A stretch of 64,000 bases of DNA from Jeotgalibacillus haloalkalitolerans (GTDB lineage: Bacteria > Bacillota > Bacilli > Bacillales > Jeotgalibacillaceae). Shown here in pieces: positions 33,425 through 42,734 of the stretch. The number at the start of each line of letters is the position of its first letter. Position 1 is the stretch's first letter. The DNA lies in the NCBI RefSeq assembly GCF_034427455.1, contig NZ_JAXQNN010000001.1:682001-746000 (forward strand), read 5' to 3'. The position numbers and the translations under genes were made by a program. The notes under the pieces were generated by a model. It was given only the letters and a program-made list of their open reading frames with translations. It made no database searches and was not told where the DNA came from.

Positions 33425-33457
33425 GCAAATTGCGTGATCTGAACTTTCATGACCAAG

Positions 33458-33883
33458 CTACTTCTTTATCCGTGGCTTTTCCCTCATCTGATGCCTAAAC
33501 TCGGCAAGCAGCTCATCACCGGAAATATCCTTTTTATTTAGTATGTAAGCAAGCAGGTCCTCAGCGTATTCATTCCGCTGATTCCGCATGTGCGCTGAAA
33601 ACAGTACACTCACCTTGTCACCGATTGGTTTCACTTCATGAACAGTGGCAAACAGACCGGCCGGATCATTCTTTTCATTGGAAATGACCGCAAGCACTTC
33701 AATATCTTCATCACTTTGCTGAAGGCGTTGGAAATATTCTGTTTCAGTTCCATCGAGAAAGGCTTCAAGAATCCATGTCTGATGCTCATCTTCCTTATTG
33801 ATAATCAGTCCGTCATGAAGGTTGAAATTGCGGATATTCTCATCTTCAACGATCTGAATTTTCATCAGTTTGAACGTCTTCAT
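33458..33883 (-). CDS. ywpF: YwpF-like protein
   Basis: The 141-aa protein matches the YwpF family by its MKTFKL start, LHDGLIINKEDEHQTW near residue 22, length and position beside ssbB as in B. subtilis. It has no signal peptide or membrane helix. The function is unknown; the charged C-terminus ends PRIKK. It is convergent with the small lipoprotein gene and divergent from ssbB. Confidence 0.8.
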   Translation of the reverse strand: MKTFKLMKIQIVEDENIRNFNLHDGLIINKEDEHQTWILEAFLDGTETEYFQRLQQSDEDIEVLAVISNEKNDPAGLFATVHEVKPIGDKVSVLFSAHMRNQRNEYAEDLLAYILNKKDISGDELLAEFRHQMREKPRIKK

Positions 33884-34016
33884 TACCGTCCAGCCCCTTT
33901 GATTGATTTACACTCATTATAACATACCGAAAAATTTTACAAAAAATCAGAAAATCATACATTAGTTCATTTCCCGGGGAATAATGTCGTTGAAAGGTAC
34001 AATTTCCCCTTAGAAG

Positions 34017-34061
34017 AAAATAAACTTTTCTACCTCAAAACCGACATCAAAATGAATATTT
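34017..34061 (+). promoter_or_regulatory. candidate ComK AT-boxes upstream of ssbB
   Basis: AAAATAAACTTTT (34017-34029) is a perfect A4-N5-T4 box. AAAATGAATATTT (34049-34061) is a second with one mismatch. They are 19 bp apart, next to the 18-bp spacing known for one K-box class, and end 6 bp before the -35. Confidence 0.45.
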
Positions 34062-34067
34062 CCATGT

Positions 34068-34096
34068 TTTACAACAATTTAACTGCCGATTATGAT
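34068..34096 (+). promoter_or_regulatory. sigma-A promoter of ssbB
   Basis: TTTACA (34068-34073), a 17-bp spacer and TATGAT (34091-34096) lie 31 bp before the ssbB ATG. Confidence 0.6.
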
Positions 34097-34127
34097 GAGA
34101 TTATCTTAAACGAAAGGAGGAGAGAAT

Positions 34128-34532
34128 ATGATCAATCAGGTCACATTGGTAGGCAGATTGACTAAGGATCCGGAGTTAAAAGAAATCGCGGGTAACAGAC
34201 AGGTCCTGAATATCACGCTTGCAGTCAACCGGCCCTTTAAAAATCAGTCAGGAGAATTTGAAGCAGATTTTATCAGGTGCACGATCTGGAACCGCAACGC
34301 CCAGAACACTTCAGCCTATTGTGAAAAAGGGTCGCTCATAGGTATTGTCGGCAGCATTCAGTCCCGGTCATATGAAAGAGAAGACGGCATCAGACAATAC
34401 ACGACAGAAGTATATGTGGATACAGTCAGATTTTTGGACCGCAAAAAACAATCCACAGACCCCGGCCCGTTTGAACAGCCCATTCCGCACACAGCTCCAA
34501 CGTCAGATATCCATTTAGAAACAATCAAATAA
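34128..34532 (+). CDS. ssbB: single-stranded DNA-binding protein, SsbB type
   Basis: The 134-aa protein has the OB-fold SSB domain (about 1-105) with MINQVTLVGRLTKDPEL, FIRCTIWNRNAQNTSAYCEKG and VGSIQSRSYERE. It ends ETIK without the acidic DDDIPF tip found in SsbA, which recruits replication partners. That and the ywpF neighbour fit SsbB, the competence-linked paralogue that protects incoming ssDNA. AAAGGAGGAGAG precedes the ATG. ComK-like AT-boxes upstream support competence control, which is inference. Confidence 0.88.
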   Translation: MINQVTLVGRLTKDPELKEIAGNRQVLNITLAVNRPFKNQSGEFEADFIRCTIWNRNAQNTSAYCEKGSLIGIVGSIQSRSYEREDGIRQYTTEVYVDTVRFLDRKKQSTDPGPFEQPIPHTAPTSDIHLETIK

Positions 34533-34690
34533 CAACTCAAGCCACGGCTCCGCTCCAACAAGCAGCTGACTCCTGCAGCATCCGTCAAACCTTCCCCATT
34601 GCCGGACCTGCCGGAGTTAGAGCTTCTGCACTCATCCTCTATTATTTTGAAATGCATTGTAGTGAGCAACAAACTACTTTTTTCCATCCC

Positions 34691-34819
34691 AGCGATTGAT
34701 TGGAGCGGAGAACGGAGACTCCCGCCCCAGTAAAGGACAGGTGAGACCCCGCAAGCGAAACTGAGGAGGCTCACCGGCCGGGGGCAGGAAAGCGCAGTTC
34801 TCCGCGGAAATCAATAGCG
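34691..34819 (+). repeat. dispersed GC-rich intergenic repeat, copy 3
   Basis: GGTGAGACCCCGC, GAAACTGAGGAGGCTCACC and GGAAAGCGCAGTTCTCCGC match the family core, with the left part diverged. It lies between convergent ssbB and the SNF2 helicase gene. The interval 34533-34690 shows nothing else. Confidence 0.75.
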
Positions 34820-34840
34820 GCATTTCGCCCACCCACCACT

Positions 34841-34871
34841 AAAAAACCGCCTGACGACGTCAGACGGTTTT
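34841..34871 (-). terminator. terminator of the SNF2/SWIM gene pair
   Basis: On the minus strand ACCGTCTGAC and GTCAGGCGGT form a stem with a 3-nt loop followed by TTTTTT. Confidence 0.85.
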
Positions 34872-34873
34872 CT

Positions 34874-37669
34874 TCATGCATTTAACACTAATAAATCCTC
34901 AAGTTCTTCATTCGAAAGCTCGGTAATCCACTGATCGCCGCGGATAATATCCTCATTCAGCGACTGCTTTTTCTCGAGCATCTTATCAATTTTCTCCTCA
35001 ATCGTCCCGGAGGAAATAAACTTGTGCACATGGACAAATCGAGTCTGGCCAATGCGGTATGCCCGGTCTGTCGCCTGATTCTCAACTGCAGGGTTCCACC
35101 AGCGGTCATAGTGAATGACGTGGTTTGCAGCGGTCAGGGTCAGACCCGTTCCGCCGGCCTTCAGACTTAATATAAACACAGGGAACTCGCCTGCCTGGAA
35201 TTGCTCAACCAGCTGATCGCGCGTTGCTTTTGGCGTTGAACCATTCAGGAATGGGACTTTAAAGCCGTATTTCTTCTGCAGTACATCCTGGATCATGCGT
35301 CCCATTGAAATATACTGCGTGAAAATAATTGTACCTTCACGCGCTTCTAAAATCTGCTCCACCAGATCCATTAACTTATCCATCTTTTCAGAACGTGCCA
35401 CAATATCAGCAGGGGATTCTTCCTGCAGGTAAAGGGCAGGGTGGTCGCAAAGCTGCTTCAGTCTGTTCAGCATCTGCAGCACCATTCCTTTTCGCTCGAT
35501 GCCTGAGAGCTGCGGGATTTTTTCAAGTGTATCCTGTACCAGCTGCTCATACAGTGATGCCTGCTCAGACGTTAATGGACAGAATTCCTTCTGTTCAATT
35601 TTAGAAGGAAGGTTCAGACCGACAGCCGGATCCACCTTTGTCCGGCGCAGCAGGAATGGACGGATCCGCTTTTGCAGCTTCAATGTCAGCGCTTCTGACC
35701 CGTCACGTTCAATCGGTGCAATAAAGTCTTTCCGGAAAGCAGCAAGCGAGCCGAGGTAGCCATGATTAATAAAATCAAAAATCGCCCACAGCTCAGACAA
35801 TCTGTTTTCCATCGGCGTTCCGGTCAGTGCCAGGTGATGCTGTCCCTTCAAACTGCGGATTGCTTTTGACTGTTTGGTAAACGGATTTTTAATATTCTGT
35901 GCTTCATCGAGTGCGACTGCTGCCCATTGCACAGCTGACAGCTCTTCCTGATCCGCGTGGCAAAGGCCGTATGAGGTCAGCACGACATCAGCTTTTGCAA
36001 TAGATGTCCCGAATTCCTCACCCTTGGCGCGAACCGGTCCATAATGAAGCTGCACCTCAAGCTCAGGTGCAAAGCGTTCAATTTCACGCTGCCAGTTACC
36101 AAGAACTGAGGTAGGAGAGATAATTAAAAATGGCTGCTCAGGTGATTCAGTCTCCTTCACATGCTGCATATAGCTGATCAGCTGAATCGTTTTCCCGAGC
36201 CCCATATCATCAGCCAGACACGCACCAAAACGGTTTGCGCGTAAGAAATTCATCCAGCTGAATCCCTGCTGCTGATACGGTCTCAGCTCACCCTGAAGCG
36301 CATCAGGAGGAGGGAGGAGAGGGATTTTTCCTGTGTCATTCAGCTTTTCCATCATTGATTTCATCGAGCGATTCAGCTCAAACTGAATCCGCAGATCATC
36401 TGCACTGTCATCCTCTTCATCATTCAGGTGGTCCTCAAGCAGATCCTGCATGCTGATGCCATTCTTCTTAGCAGCCTGCATCGCCTGCTGAATGCGGGCA
36501 ATCATCGCAGGATCAAGCGCAACCCATTCACCGTTCAGCTGAATGAAGCGCCGCTTTTCCTCTACAAGTGACTGGAATTCTTCATCTGACAGATCCTGCC
36601 CGTTAACTGAAATTTTCCAGTCATAATCCACAAGCGAATCAAGTCCGACAAATGACGGGCGGTAGCTATGATCCCCTTTTACAGAAGCTTTCAGTGCCAC
36701 ATTCGACTTCTGAATCGAACGCCACCATGCCGGAAGCAGGATCTCAACGTCGAGTGCAAGCAGTTTTTCGCTGCCCTCTGTTAAAAAGAGCCACGCCCGC
36801 TCCTCAGCCATTTCAAGCTGCCACTCACCATCTTCTTTTAAATAAGGAATCAGCTTTACCCAGCGATCCAGCTCCTGTGAAATCACAGCCTCTTCATCCA
36901 GCCATCTTTTAGGGAGAGAGTCAGTCAGCGGCTTTGATAAATCCAGATCATAGGTCCAGTCAGCACGCCGGCTGTCACGCAGGAACGGCTGCATCCGCCA
37001 CGGCTGTTCCTCAGATTCAGGCTCCTCAAGACGCAGTCCGAAGCGGTAAGGCAGCTCAAGATCCTTCTGCTCAACCCACATCTGCCACTTCTTTTCATCG
37101 AAATAAGCAGCCAGATCCTCAGCTGTCAGCACGTGCCCTTTGTTAAACAGACGCTCCGCAAGATTCGAGCTCCTCGGATGATGATCGAAAAATGACGTAA
37201 TCGCATGCTCATACCAGTCATTCATGAACTTTTTCTGATCCGCATCCGCCGTCTCACCGCTATAAGACATATCAGCCCACTCACTCCAGAACTCATCGCC
37301 AAGCTTCATCTCAAATGTCTCACCTTCAGCCTGGTGATTCCACTCTGCAAGCCACTTTCCTTCAGTGATCCACTCATATAAAAGGGGAGCGGCATCATAC
37401 ATAAAATCCGCCTGCTCAGATAATTCAAAGCTGACACGGCCGTGGAACTCCGGCTGAGCAAAAAGCGTCAGCACCGCCCAGCTGTCGAGCGCAATACTGT
37501 CAGCCGGGAGTCCGCTGAATAAAGGAAGGGAAGTGCCATGAAACGATTCCTTATGCCATAAAAGCAGCGAGTACTGCCAAAGCGAAGGGTCAACCATCTC
37601 GCCATCCTCATTCACAACCCGTATTGAAAAATAACCTTCGGAAAGCGGCAGCACATCAATCTTTTCCAT
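34874..37669 (-). CDS. ywqA: SNF2-family DEAD/DEAH helicase-like ATPase (YwqA-like)
   Basis: This 931-aa protein has an N-terminal SNF2-associated region (about 1-450), then the two-lobe ATPase. Motif I ADDMGLGKTIQL has Lys493; motif II is DEAQ at 588-591; LTGTPMENRLSELW and the C-terminal LSLKAGGTGLTLTAANHVIHYDRWWNPAVE are typical SNF2 motifs. It should translocate on double-stranded DNA and remodel nucleoprotein; bacterial roles are poorly known. Its start overlaps the SWIM-domain gene by 14 nt, so the two proteins are co-translated, as with B. subtilis ywqA-ywqB. Confidence 0.92.
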   Translation of the reverse strand: MEKIDVLPLSEGYFSIRVVNEDGEMVDPSLWQYSLLLWHKESFHGTSLPLFSGLPADSIALDSWAVLTLFAQPEFHGRVSFELSEQADFMYDAAPLLYEWITEGKWLAEWNHQAEGETFEMKLGDEFWSEWADMSYSGETADADQKKFMNDWYEHAITSFFDHHPRSSNLAERLFNKGHVLTAEDLAAYFDEKKWQMWVEQKDLELPYRFGLRLEEPESEEQPWRMQPFLRDSRRADWTYDLDLSKPLTDSLPKRWLDEEAVISQELDRWVKLIPYLKEDGEWQLEMAEERAWLFLTEGSEKLLALDVEILLPAWWRSIQKSNVALKASVKGDHSYRPSFVGLDSLVDYDWKISVNGQDLSDEEFQSLVEEKRRFIQLNGEWVALDPAMIARIQQAMQAAKKNGISMQDLLEDHLNDEEDDSADDLRIQFELNRSMKSMMEKLNDTGKIPLLPPPDALQGELRPYQQQGFSWMNFLRANRFGACLADDMGLGKTIQLISYMQHVKETESPEQPFLIISPTSVLGNWQREIERFAPELEVQLHYGPVRAKGEEFGTSIAKADVVLTSYGLCHADQEELSAVQWAAVALDEAQNIKNPFTKQSKAIRSLKGQHHLALTGTPMENRLSELWAIFDFINHGYLGSLAAFRKDFIAPIERDGSEALTLKLQKRIRPFLLRRTKVDPAVGLNLPSKIEQKEFCPLTSEQASLYEQLVQDTLEKIPQLSGIERKGMVLQMLNRLKQLCDHPALYLQEESPADIVARSEKMDKLMDLVEQILEAREGTIIFTQYISMGRMIQDVLQKKYGFKVPFLNGSTPKATRDQLVEQFQAGEFPVFILSLKAGGTGLTLTAANHVIHYDRWWNPAVENQATDRAYRIGQTRFVHVHKFISSGTIEEKIDKMLEKKQSLNEDIIRGDQWITELSNEELEDLLVLNA

Positions 37670-39191
37670 GAATCAGTTTCCCCCTCTCACATTCTTCTCT
37701 AAATGCACGCAGCCTTCTGTACCGGTCAATCAGCTGCTCAAGATACAATTCAAAACGCGGCTCTTCATTTAAGCCCTGGTAGATCTTCTTCAATCTTTTC
37801 AAATAGCGCACCGCTTTTTTATAAGTTTCACGCTGCTTTTTCTGAATCAGGCTCTCCACCCACTGGTGAAGAAGCGGAGCAGCAAACTCCGGCTTGCGCT
37901 CCATCAGCTTTTTCAAACCGGCAGCCTCAAGCTCCTCAGGTGTAAAGTCAATCCAATGGACAAGCTCCACCCATTCCTTATATTTACCTGCATCAAGCAT
38001 CACAGCACCTAAATGACGCGCACTGTAAGGCAGCAGCTTTTCATACAATTTAATTGTCACATCCGGCACATGCAGCCTCAGCTGTTCACCCTCAATCTTA
38101 TGAATCAGCCACAGTGAAAACGATCGGCGGTCAGAATGATTTTCCATCCGCGCCAAATAAAGGTCCAGCTTTTTCTGCATCGCTTTTAACACCCTGACGG
38201 AACGGTCAATCTCATCCTCGCGCAGCAGCCACTCAAGCCACTGCACCGCATGAGGCACCGCAAGTTCAGAAGACTCAGCGAACTGCTCCTCAAAGTCATC
38301 ATCATTTCTGAGCAGCGCAAAAATTGTCTGCGCCAGCTGCGTCTCATCCGACTGGTCAGCTTCAGCTAAACGTTCCGCTTCCAGCTCACGGTCACGCCGC
38401 TTTGTAAACAGCTGAAACCACATCATTCCATAGATCGAAAAGCTGAGCGGATCCTTTCGCCCTAGCAGCCTTGCCGTGTCTGCTTTCAACTCCTTGAAAA
38501 ATGGATCAAACGAAAACGGATGCGCATACACAGTCAGGTCATACACCGCCTTCTGCATCGCCTCCATAATTGTCTCCAGCCCGCGCGTAATGCCTGCAGA
38601 CTCCTGATCAAACTTCTCAGCCAGGTAGTTGTAATAATAGAAAGAAATATAAAGCATATATAAAGGAGTCCATTCCTTCTCAACCGGTGCCTGCTCCTGA
38701 AACTTGCGATAGCCGGCAAGAATATAATGCTCCATTAAAAAAGTATCATCCTGAATTTTCTCAAACGGCATCAAAGCACCCGTTGTCTCGGCCAATCTGC
38801 GCCAAGCCTCAGGTGACTTCTGAGCCCGGACAGACGCATCCTGCTTCTGATTGCGCCACGTCTGAATCCACTGACTCACACTCGCAATCTGCTGATAAAA
38901 CTTAAAAAACACAGCCATCCGGTGACGGCACCACGGCTCCTCAGGACAGCTGCAGCTGCTTCCCTTATCCGGATTCAGTGAAATACGCACACTCACGCCA
39001 TGCACATCCCGCACCTTCGCCTTCAGCATCTGATTACCCGCATCAAATCCCATCTCATACACCGTGCCCTGCCTATATAAAAATAATCCCTTCTGCACAA
39101 GACGTTCATCAGCCTGATCAGCAGGCGAAAACTGCCTGAACATCCGCTGCTCAAGCCGCTCCATTCCATCCGCAAGCAATTGCGTTTGCAT
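37656..39191 (-). CDS. ywqB: SWIM zinc-finger protein (YwqB-like)
   Basis: The 511-aa protein has the SWIM motif CSCPEEPWCRHRMAVFF near residues 78-94 (Cys-x-Cys...Cys-x-His) and an otherwise helical, charged body. It overlaps the SNF2 gene and is probably its partner: SWIM domains bind DNA or proteins, and this pairing recurs in Bacillales. The start at 39191 is preceded by GGTGGAG. Nothing indicates a catalytic domain. Confidence 0.85.
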   Translation of the reverse strand: MQTQLLADGMERLEQRMFRQFSPADQADERLVQKGLFLYRQGTVYEMGFDAGNQMLKAKVRDVHGVSVRISLNPDKGSSCSCPEEPWCRHRMAVFFKFYQQIASVSQWIQTWRNQKQDASVRAQKSPEAWRRLAETTGALMPFEKIQDDTFLMEHYILAGYRKFQEQAPVEKEWTPLYMLYISFYYYNYLAEKFDQESAGITRGLETIMEAMQKAVYDLTVYAHPFSFDPFFKELKADTARLLGRKDPLSFSIYGMMWFQLFTKRRDRELEAERLAEADQSDETQLAQTIFALLRNDDDFEEQFAESSELAVPHAVQWLEWLLREDEIDRSVRVLKAMQKKLDLYLARMENHSDRRSFSLWLIHKIEGEQLRLHVPDVTIKLYEKLLPYSARHLGAVMLDAGKYKEWVELVHWIDFTPEELEAAGLKKLMERKPEFAAPLLHQWVESLIQKKQRETYKKAVRYLKRLKKIYQGLNEEPRFELYLEQLIDRYRRLRAFREECERGKLIHGKD

Positions 39192-39351
39192 TCACCATCT
39201 CCACCTTTTCGAAAAAAAACGTATCTTTAATTATACCGTACTTTTGCGGAAAAACGAAGGGGGAGGGTGGGAAACTGTTTCTGGTAGGGAGTAGCGGGGC
39301 ACGTTGGGAGCGGTGCATCCGGTTTTGGCAGTGCTGGCAGTGCTGGCGGCG

Positions 39352-40060
39352 CGAAAAAACGAAAAGGTGATTGAAAAAAAGGGGGAGGTGATAGATATAT
39401 CGCCGGAGCTGACGTAAAAATCCGCTGTCCAGGTCTTCGTGGATGAAAAAATAAAAAGGTGACGTAATCTATAAAGGAGGTGATCGATATCCTGCAAAAG
39501 GTGATGCAATAAACGCCGCCCCTTGCCTCGTAAAACCCTCAATTTACACTCAGCCCATCTTAATCCCAAGCCCACTTCCCCAGCCCTGAATGCACTTAGG
39601 ACACAAGCTTTAGATCTTTTAGTTTCTCAAGGGCATGAAGAGGGTGTGGCGGAAGTGATGACAGGTGGCGGCGAGAAAAAACGAAAAGGTGATTGAAAAA
39701 AGTGAGGAGGTGACCGAAATATCGCCGGAGCTGACGTGAAAATCCGCTGTAAAGGCCTTCGTGGATGAAAAAACAAAAAGGTGACGCAATCTATAAAGGA
39801 GGTGATCGATATCCTGCAAAAGGTGATGCAATAAACGCCGCCCCTTGCCTCGTAAAACCCTCAATTTACACTCAGCCCATCTTATCCCCAAGCCCACTTC
39901 CCCAGCCCTGAATGCACTTAGGACACAAGCTTTAGATCTTTTAGTTTCTCAAGGGCATGAAGAGGGTGTGGCGGAAGGGACGACAGGGGCTGCTCGAAAA
40001 AACGAAAAGGTGATTGAAAAAAGTGGGGAGGTGATCGATATATCGCAAAAGGTGATTGAA
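39352..40060 (+). repeat. 321-bp tandem repeat built of 21-bp-period AGGTGAT modules, loci 3-4
   Basis: Two full units and part of a third start with GAAAAGGTGATTGAAAAAA at 39361, 39683 and 40004. Within a unit, AGGTGATTGAAA, AGGTGATAGATA, AGCTGACG, AGGTGACGTAAT, AGGTGATCGATA and AGGTGATGCAAT are mostly 21 bp apart. Each unit ends with CTCAAGGGCATGAAGAGGGTG (39627 and 39948). The copies are nearly identical, so duplication is recent. Short frames through it are not genes. Confidence 0.9.
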
Positions 40061-40146
40061 TTCCCACCGCTACCTGCACGCCACACCGCCGCTACCCATA
40101 ATAAAACCATCTAACTAAAATCCATCAAAAGAAAAGAGTTGAAACC

Positions 40147-41130
40147 ATGATCATCAAACAACGTGAAATGCCTAAACATATAAAAACCTTACAATGTATA
40201 GCCCGCAGAATGCCTGATTTTCATCCGAAAAAGCCACTGGTTGCAGAAGAGCTCTATAAGCAAATCGCAGGCTACCAGGGTGAAAAAAGCTCAGATTACT
40301 ATATTTCGTATCTAGAGCCTGCTCCGCTCGTGCTCTACAACATCCGTTTAAGAAATGGAGATTTTCACTTTCAAATTGATACGATACTAATATTTAACAA
40401 GGCGATCTTCATTCTCGAAGTAAAAAATTTAGCAGGAATCATTGAAATCAGATCGTCGTATGATCAGGTTTTGAAAACCACTAATGATCAAACCTCCGCG
40501 CAAAAAAGTTTTCATACTCAGGTAAAATTGCAAAAAGAACATCTTGAGAGGTGGGTCAGGCGGAATTTTAATATGAAAATGCCTATCATCCCGTTGATCA
40601 TCATGAGCAATCCGCGTTCGATTTTGAAGGCAGAATCCCCGGAGCTACTGGGAAATGTGCATCCGGCTTCATCGATCCCGTTTGCAATCTACCATGAATT
40701 AGATAAACTGCCTTCGAAAAAACACTCTTCAAAGCACATCATGGCACTTGCTGAGCTGATGGCTGCATCACAAGAAGAACTCGAAGTTGATTGGTTTGAA
40801 CGTTTTGATTTTAATTTGAAGACATTACTTACAGGGATGTCATGTCCTTCATGTGAACAGTTTGCAATTGTTCAAAGCAGTATGAAATGGAGCTGTAAAA
40901 ATTGTTCCTTAAGCGGGTTTCAAATCGTTGAATCTGCCATTGAAGAAGCCTTCCTGCTAATGGGTGAAGGCATCAGAAGTAAAGAGTTAAGAAGATTTCT
41001 GGGAGGGCTGTCCGCGCAAAAAATGAACAGAATTGCGAGAAAAGCCAAGTTATACAAAACCGGACTGACGAAAGGAACAAAATATCATTGTAAAATTTTG
41101 GGTAGTGTAGAAATAATAGAAGCAGAGTAA
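40147..41130 (+). CDS. NERD-domain nuclease-related protein with zinc ribbon
   Basis: The 327-aa protein has an N-terminal NERD domain (about 40-160): FQIDTILIFNKAIFILEVKN carries the Asp and Glu-x-Lys of the restriction-endonuclease-like fold. A C-terminal zinc ribbon is formed by CPSCEQF and CKNC near residues 236-258, followed by a basic HTH-like region. NERD proteins are suspected of DNA processing; activity is not shown here. It lies alone between two repeat arrays and its composition is more AT-rich than the core genes, fitting accessory status. The ribosome-binding site (AAGAG) is weak. Confidence 0.82.
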   Translation: MIIKQREMPKHIKTLQCIARRMPDFHPKKPLVAEELYKQIAGYQGEKSSDYYISYLEPAPLVLYNIRLRNGDFHFQIDTILIFNKAIFILEVKNLAGIIEIRSSYDQVLKTTNDQTSAQKSFHTQVKLQKEHLERWVRRNFNMKMPIIPLIIMSNPRSILKAESPELLGNVHPASSIPFAIYHELDKLPSKKHSSKHIMALAELMAASQEELEVDWFERFDFNLKTLLTGMSCPSCEQFAIVQSSMKWSCKNCSLSGFQIVESAIEEAFLLMGEGIRSKELRRFLGGLSAQKMNRIARKAKLYKTGLTKGTKYHCKILGSVEIIEAE

Positions 41131-41138
41131 TGATTATT

Positions 41139-41335
41139 TCCTAAGGGCATGAAGAGGGCGTGGCGGAAAAAAGTAAAAGGTGATGGAAAAGTGGAGGGAG
41201 GTGATCGATAAAAACACATAGGTGACTTAAAAACCGACTCCTGCAGCGATCATGCCTGAAAAAACAAAAAGGTGATGTATTTAATCGCAGAGGTGAGCGA
41301 TAAAATACAAAAGGTGGCTCAATCACGCGCCGGGC
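41139..41335 (+). repeat. 21-bp-period AGGTGAT array, locus 5
   Basis: The header CCTAAGGGCATGAAGAGGG (41141-41159) is followed by AGGTGATGGAAA, AGGTGATCGATA, AGGTGACTTAAA and later AGGTGATGTATT, AGGTGAGCGATA, AGGTGGCTCAAT at 21-bp steps within each group. Confidence 0.8.
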
Positions 41336-41400
41336 CTTCGCCAGGGCGCATCCCCACGCCCCGTCGCCATGCGCACCCCATCGCCCAGCCACGTCCCCCA

Positions 41401-41432
41401 AAAAAAACAAAAAGCCCCGCACCAGCGAGGCT
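41401..41432 (-). terminator. terminator of the adaptor/Yip1 pair
   Basis: On the minus strand AGCCTCGC and GCGGGGCT form a stem around a 4-nt loop with T-rich sequence following. Confidence 0.8.
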
Positions 41433-41441
41433 CCTGCAAAA

Positions 41442-42719
41442 CTAATTCGGCAATACACCGAGCAGCACATACTTCCAGTTCATCCGCTCATCTGTATAAC
41501 CAAGATTATCAAACGTCAGGCGGTTAATCCGCATCGGGGTAATATAAGGCATACCATTTCGTTCAATCTGCTCAGGGTCAACAGTGACCCATTCGCCTGC
41601 TTCAAGCCCACCTGCGATCTGCTGGCGGTCACCATCAAGGATTCCCAGATTAACGATACGCGGTTCAACGAGGCCGAGTTCATTTAGTACGTATATTTTT
41701 GACTCGTCTAATCCAATCACAGGCATTGTCACAGCATTTGGTGCCGTATCCAGTATGATTTCATTCACAACGTGCTGACCGACAAACCAGTTGTCATCTG
41801 CAGTGAGTAGGTCAATATTGACAGGGTACGTACTTTTATCACTCAACTGTGGCTCCTGATCCGGCATTAAAGGATTGGAGGACACAGTGCCCTCACTGAT
41901 TGATTCTGCTACAGGTGAGGTGGTGCGCGTCTGCATGCCTTCAAGTACCAGCTTTGCTTCTTCGTCCGTAAGCTTAGTGTGTGATGCGAGAGAGTCAGTA
42001 TAGATGGTGATGAGCGGGTGGCTGACGTCTTCAGCAAGGCTTGCGATTTGACCTTCATATTCACTTGCTACTGTTACAACCGGACTATTCAGTAGCCCGT
42101 CAGCAAGACTTTCAAACTTTTCACGCTCAGCTTCGAGTCGTTCCACTTCCGCTTCCTGTTCACCGATTTGCTGATTAATCAGTGAGCGGGTCTGAGCGAC
42201 TGTTGCATCTGAGACGTCAATTCCGATTTCCAGTTCAACGGTAATCAATAATTGGTCATCATTAATGGAGCTTGAAGGGCTGGCATTTGCTGATGAAGAT
42301 GAACTTGACGAAGCGATTTGACGTTCAATCGTTTCAAGCTCTGTTATGTAGGACTCGACCGCAGCAATCTCGCTGTCCAGCTGCTCAATTTCGGATTCAA
42401 ATGCGAGCCGCTGCTCTTCAAGGTCGGTTACGGTGTACTCATATAAAGGAGTTCCGGGGGATACTTCATCGCCTTCTTCTACTAAAAACTGTGTAAACAT
42501 CCCAAGCTGTTCAGAAAAATAGACTGTTTCTTCAACTGCTGTCTGAACGACACCGTTTTTCACCATGATTTCTTCAACCGTTTCACTTTGAGCGGTCTTC
42601 TGGTCGTGTACAATAGAGGTCCGGTCCACAAGTAATAAGTCCTGTTTAATTAAGAAAAGGTTCACGCCGACAAAAATAGCTGCGAGAACGCTGATAAGCC
42701 ATTTACTTCGATTACTCAC
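41442..42719 (-). CDS. efflux periplasmic-adaptor-like protein (HlyD/YknX type)
   Basis: The 425-aa protein has an N-terminal membrane anchor (about 8-26), a biotinyl-lipoyl half-motif VEEGDEVSPGTPLYEYTVTD near residue 80, a coiled coil (about 97-215) interrupted by a Ser-rich SSSSSSANASPSSS linker, then beta-barrel and membrane-proximal domains. It follows a Yip1-like membrane gene by 15 bp, as yknX follows yknW in B. subtilis. The ATPase and permease (YknY, YknZ) that normally complete the pump are absent here. A role in envelope export or protection is inferred. Confidence 0.78.
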   Translation of the reverse strand: MSNRSKWLISVLAAIFVGVNLFLIKQDLLLVDRTSIVHDQKTAQSETVEEIMVKNGVVQTAVEETVYFSEQLGMFTQFLVEEGDEVSPGTPLYEYTVTDLEEQRLAFESEIEQLDSEIAAVESYITELETIERQIASSSSSSSANASPSSSINDDQLLITVELEIGIDVSDATVAQTRSLINQQIGEQEAEVERLEAEREKFESLADGLLNSPVVTVASEYEGQIASLAEDVSHPLITIYTDSLASHTKLTDEEAKLVLEGMQTRTTSPVAESISEGTVSSNPLMPDQEPQLSDKSTYPVNIDLLTADDNWFVGQHVVNEIILDTAPNAVTMPVIGLDESKIYVLNELGLVEPRIVNLGILDGDRQQIAGGLEAGEWVTVDPEQIERNGMPYITPMRINRLTFDNLGYTDERMNWKYVLLGVLPN

Positions 42720-42734
42720 ATTTGCCAGCCTCCT

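Noticed and set aside
39352-40060. Possible CRISPR array
   Set aside because: Modules are too short and variable, the period is 21 bp, and there are no identical repeats with unique spacers or cas genes.
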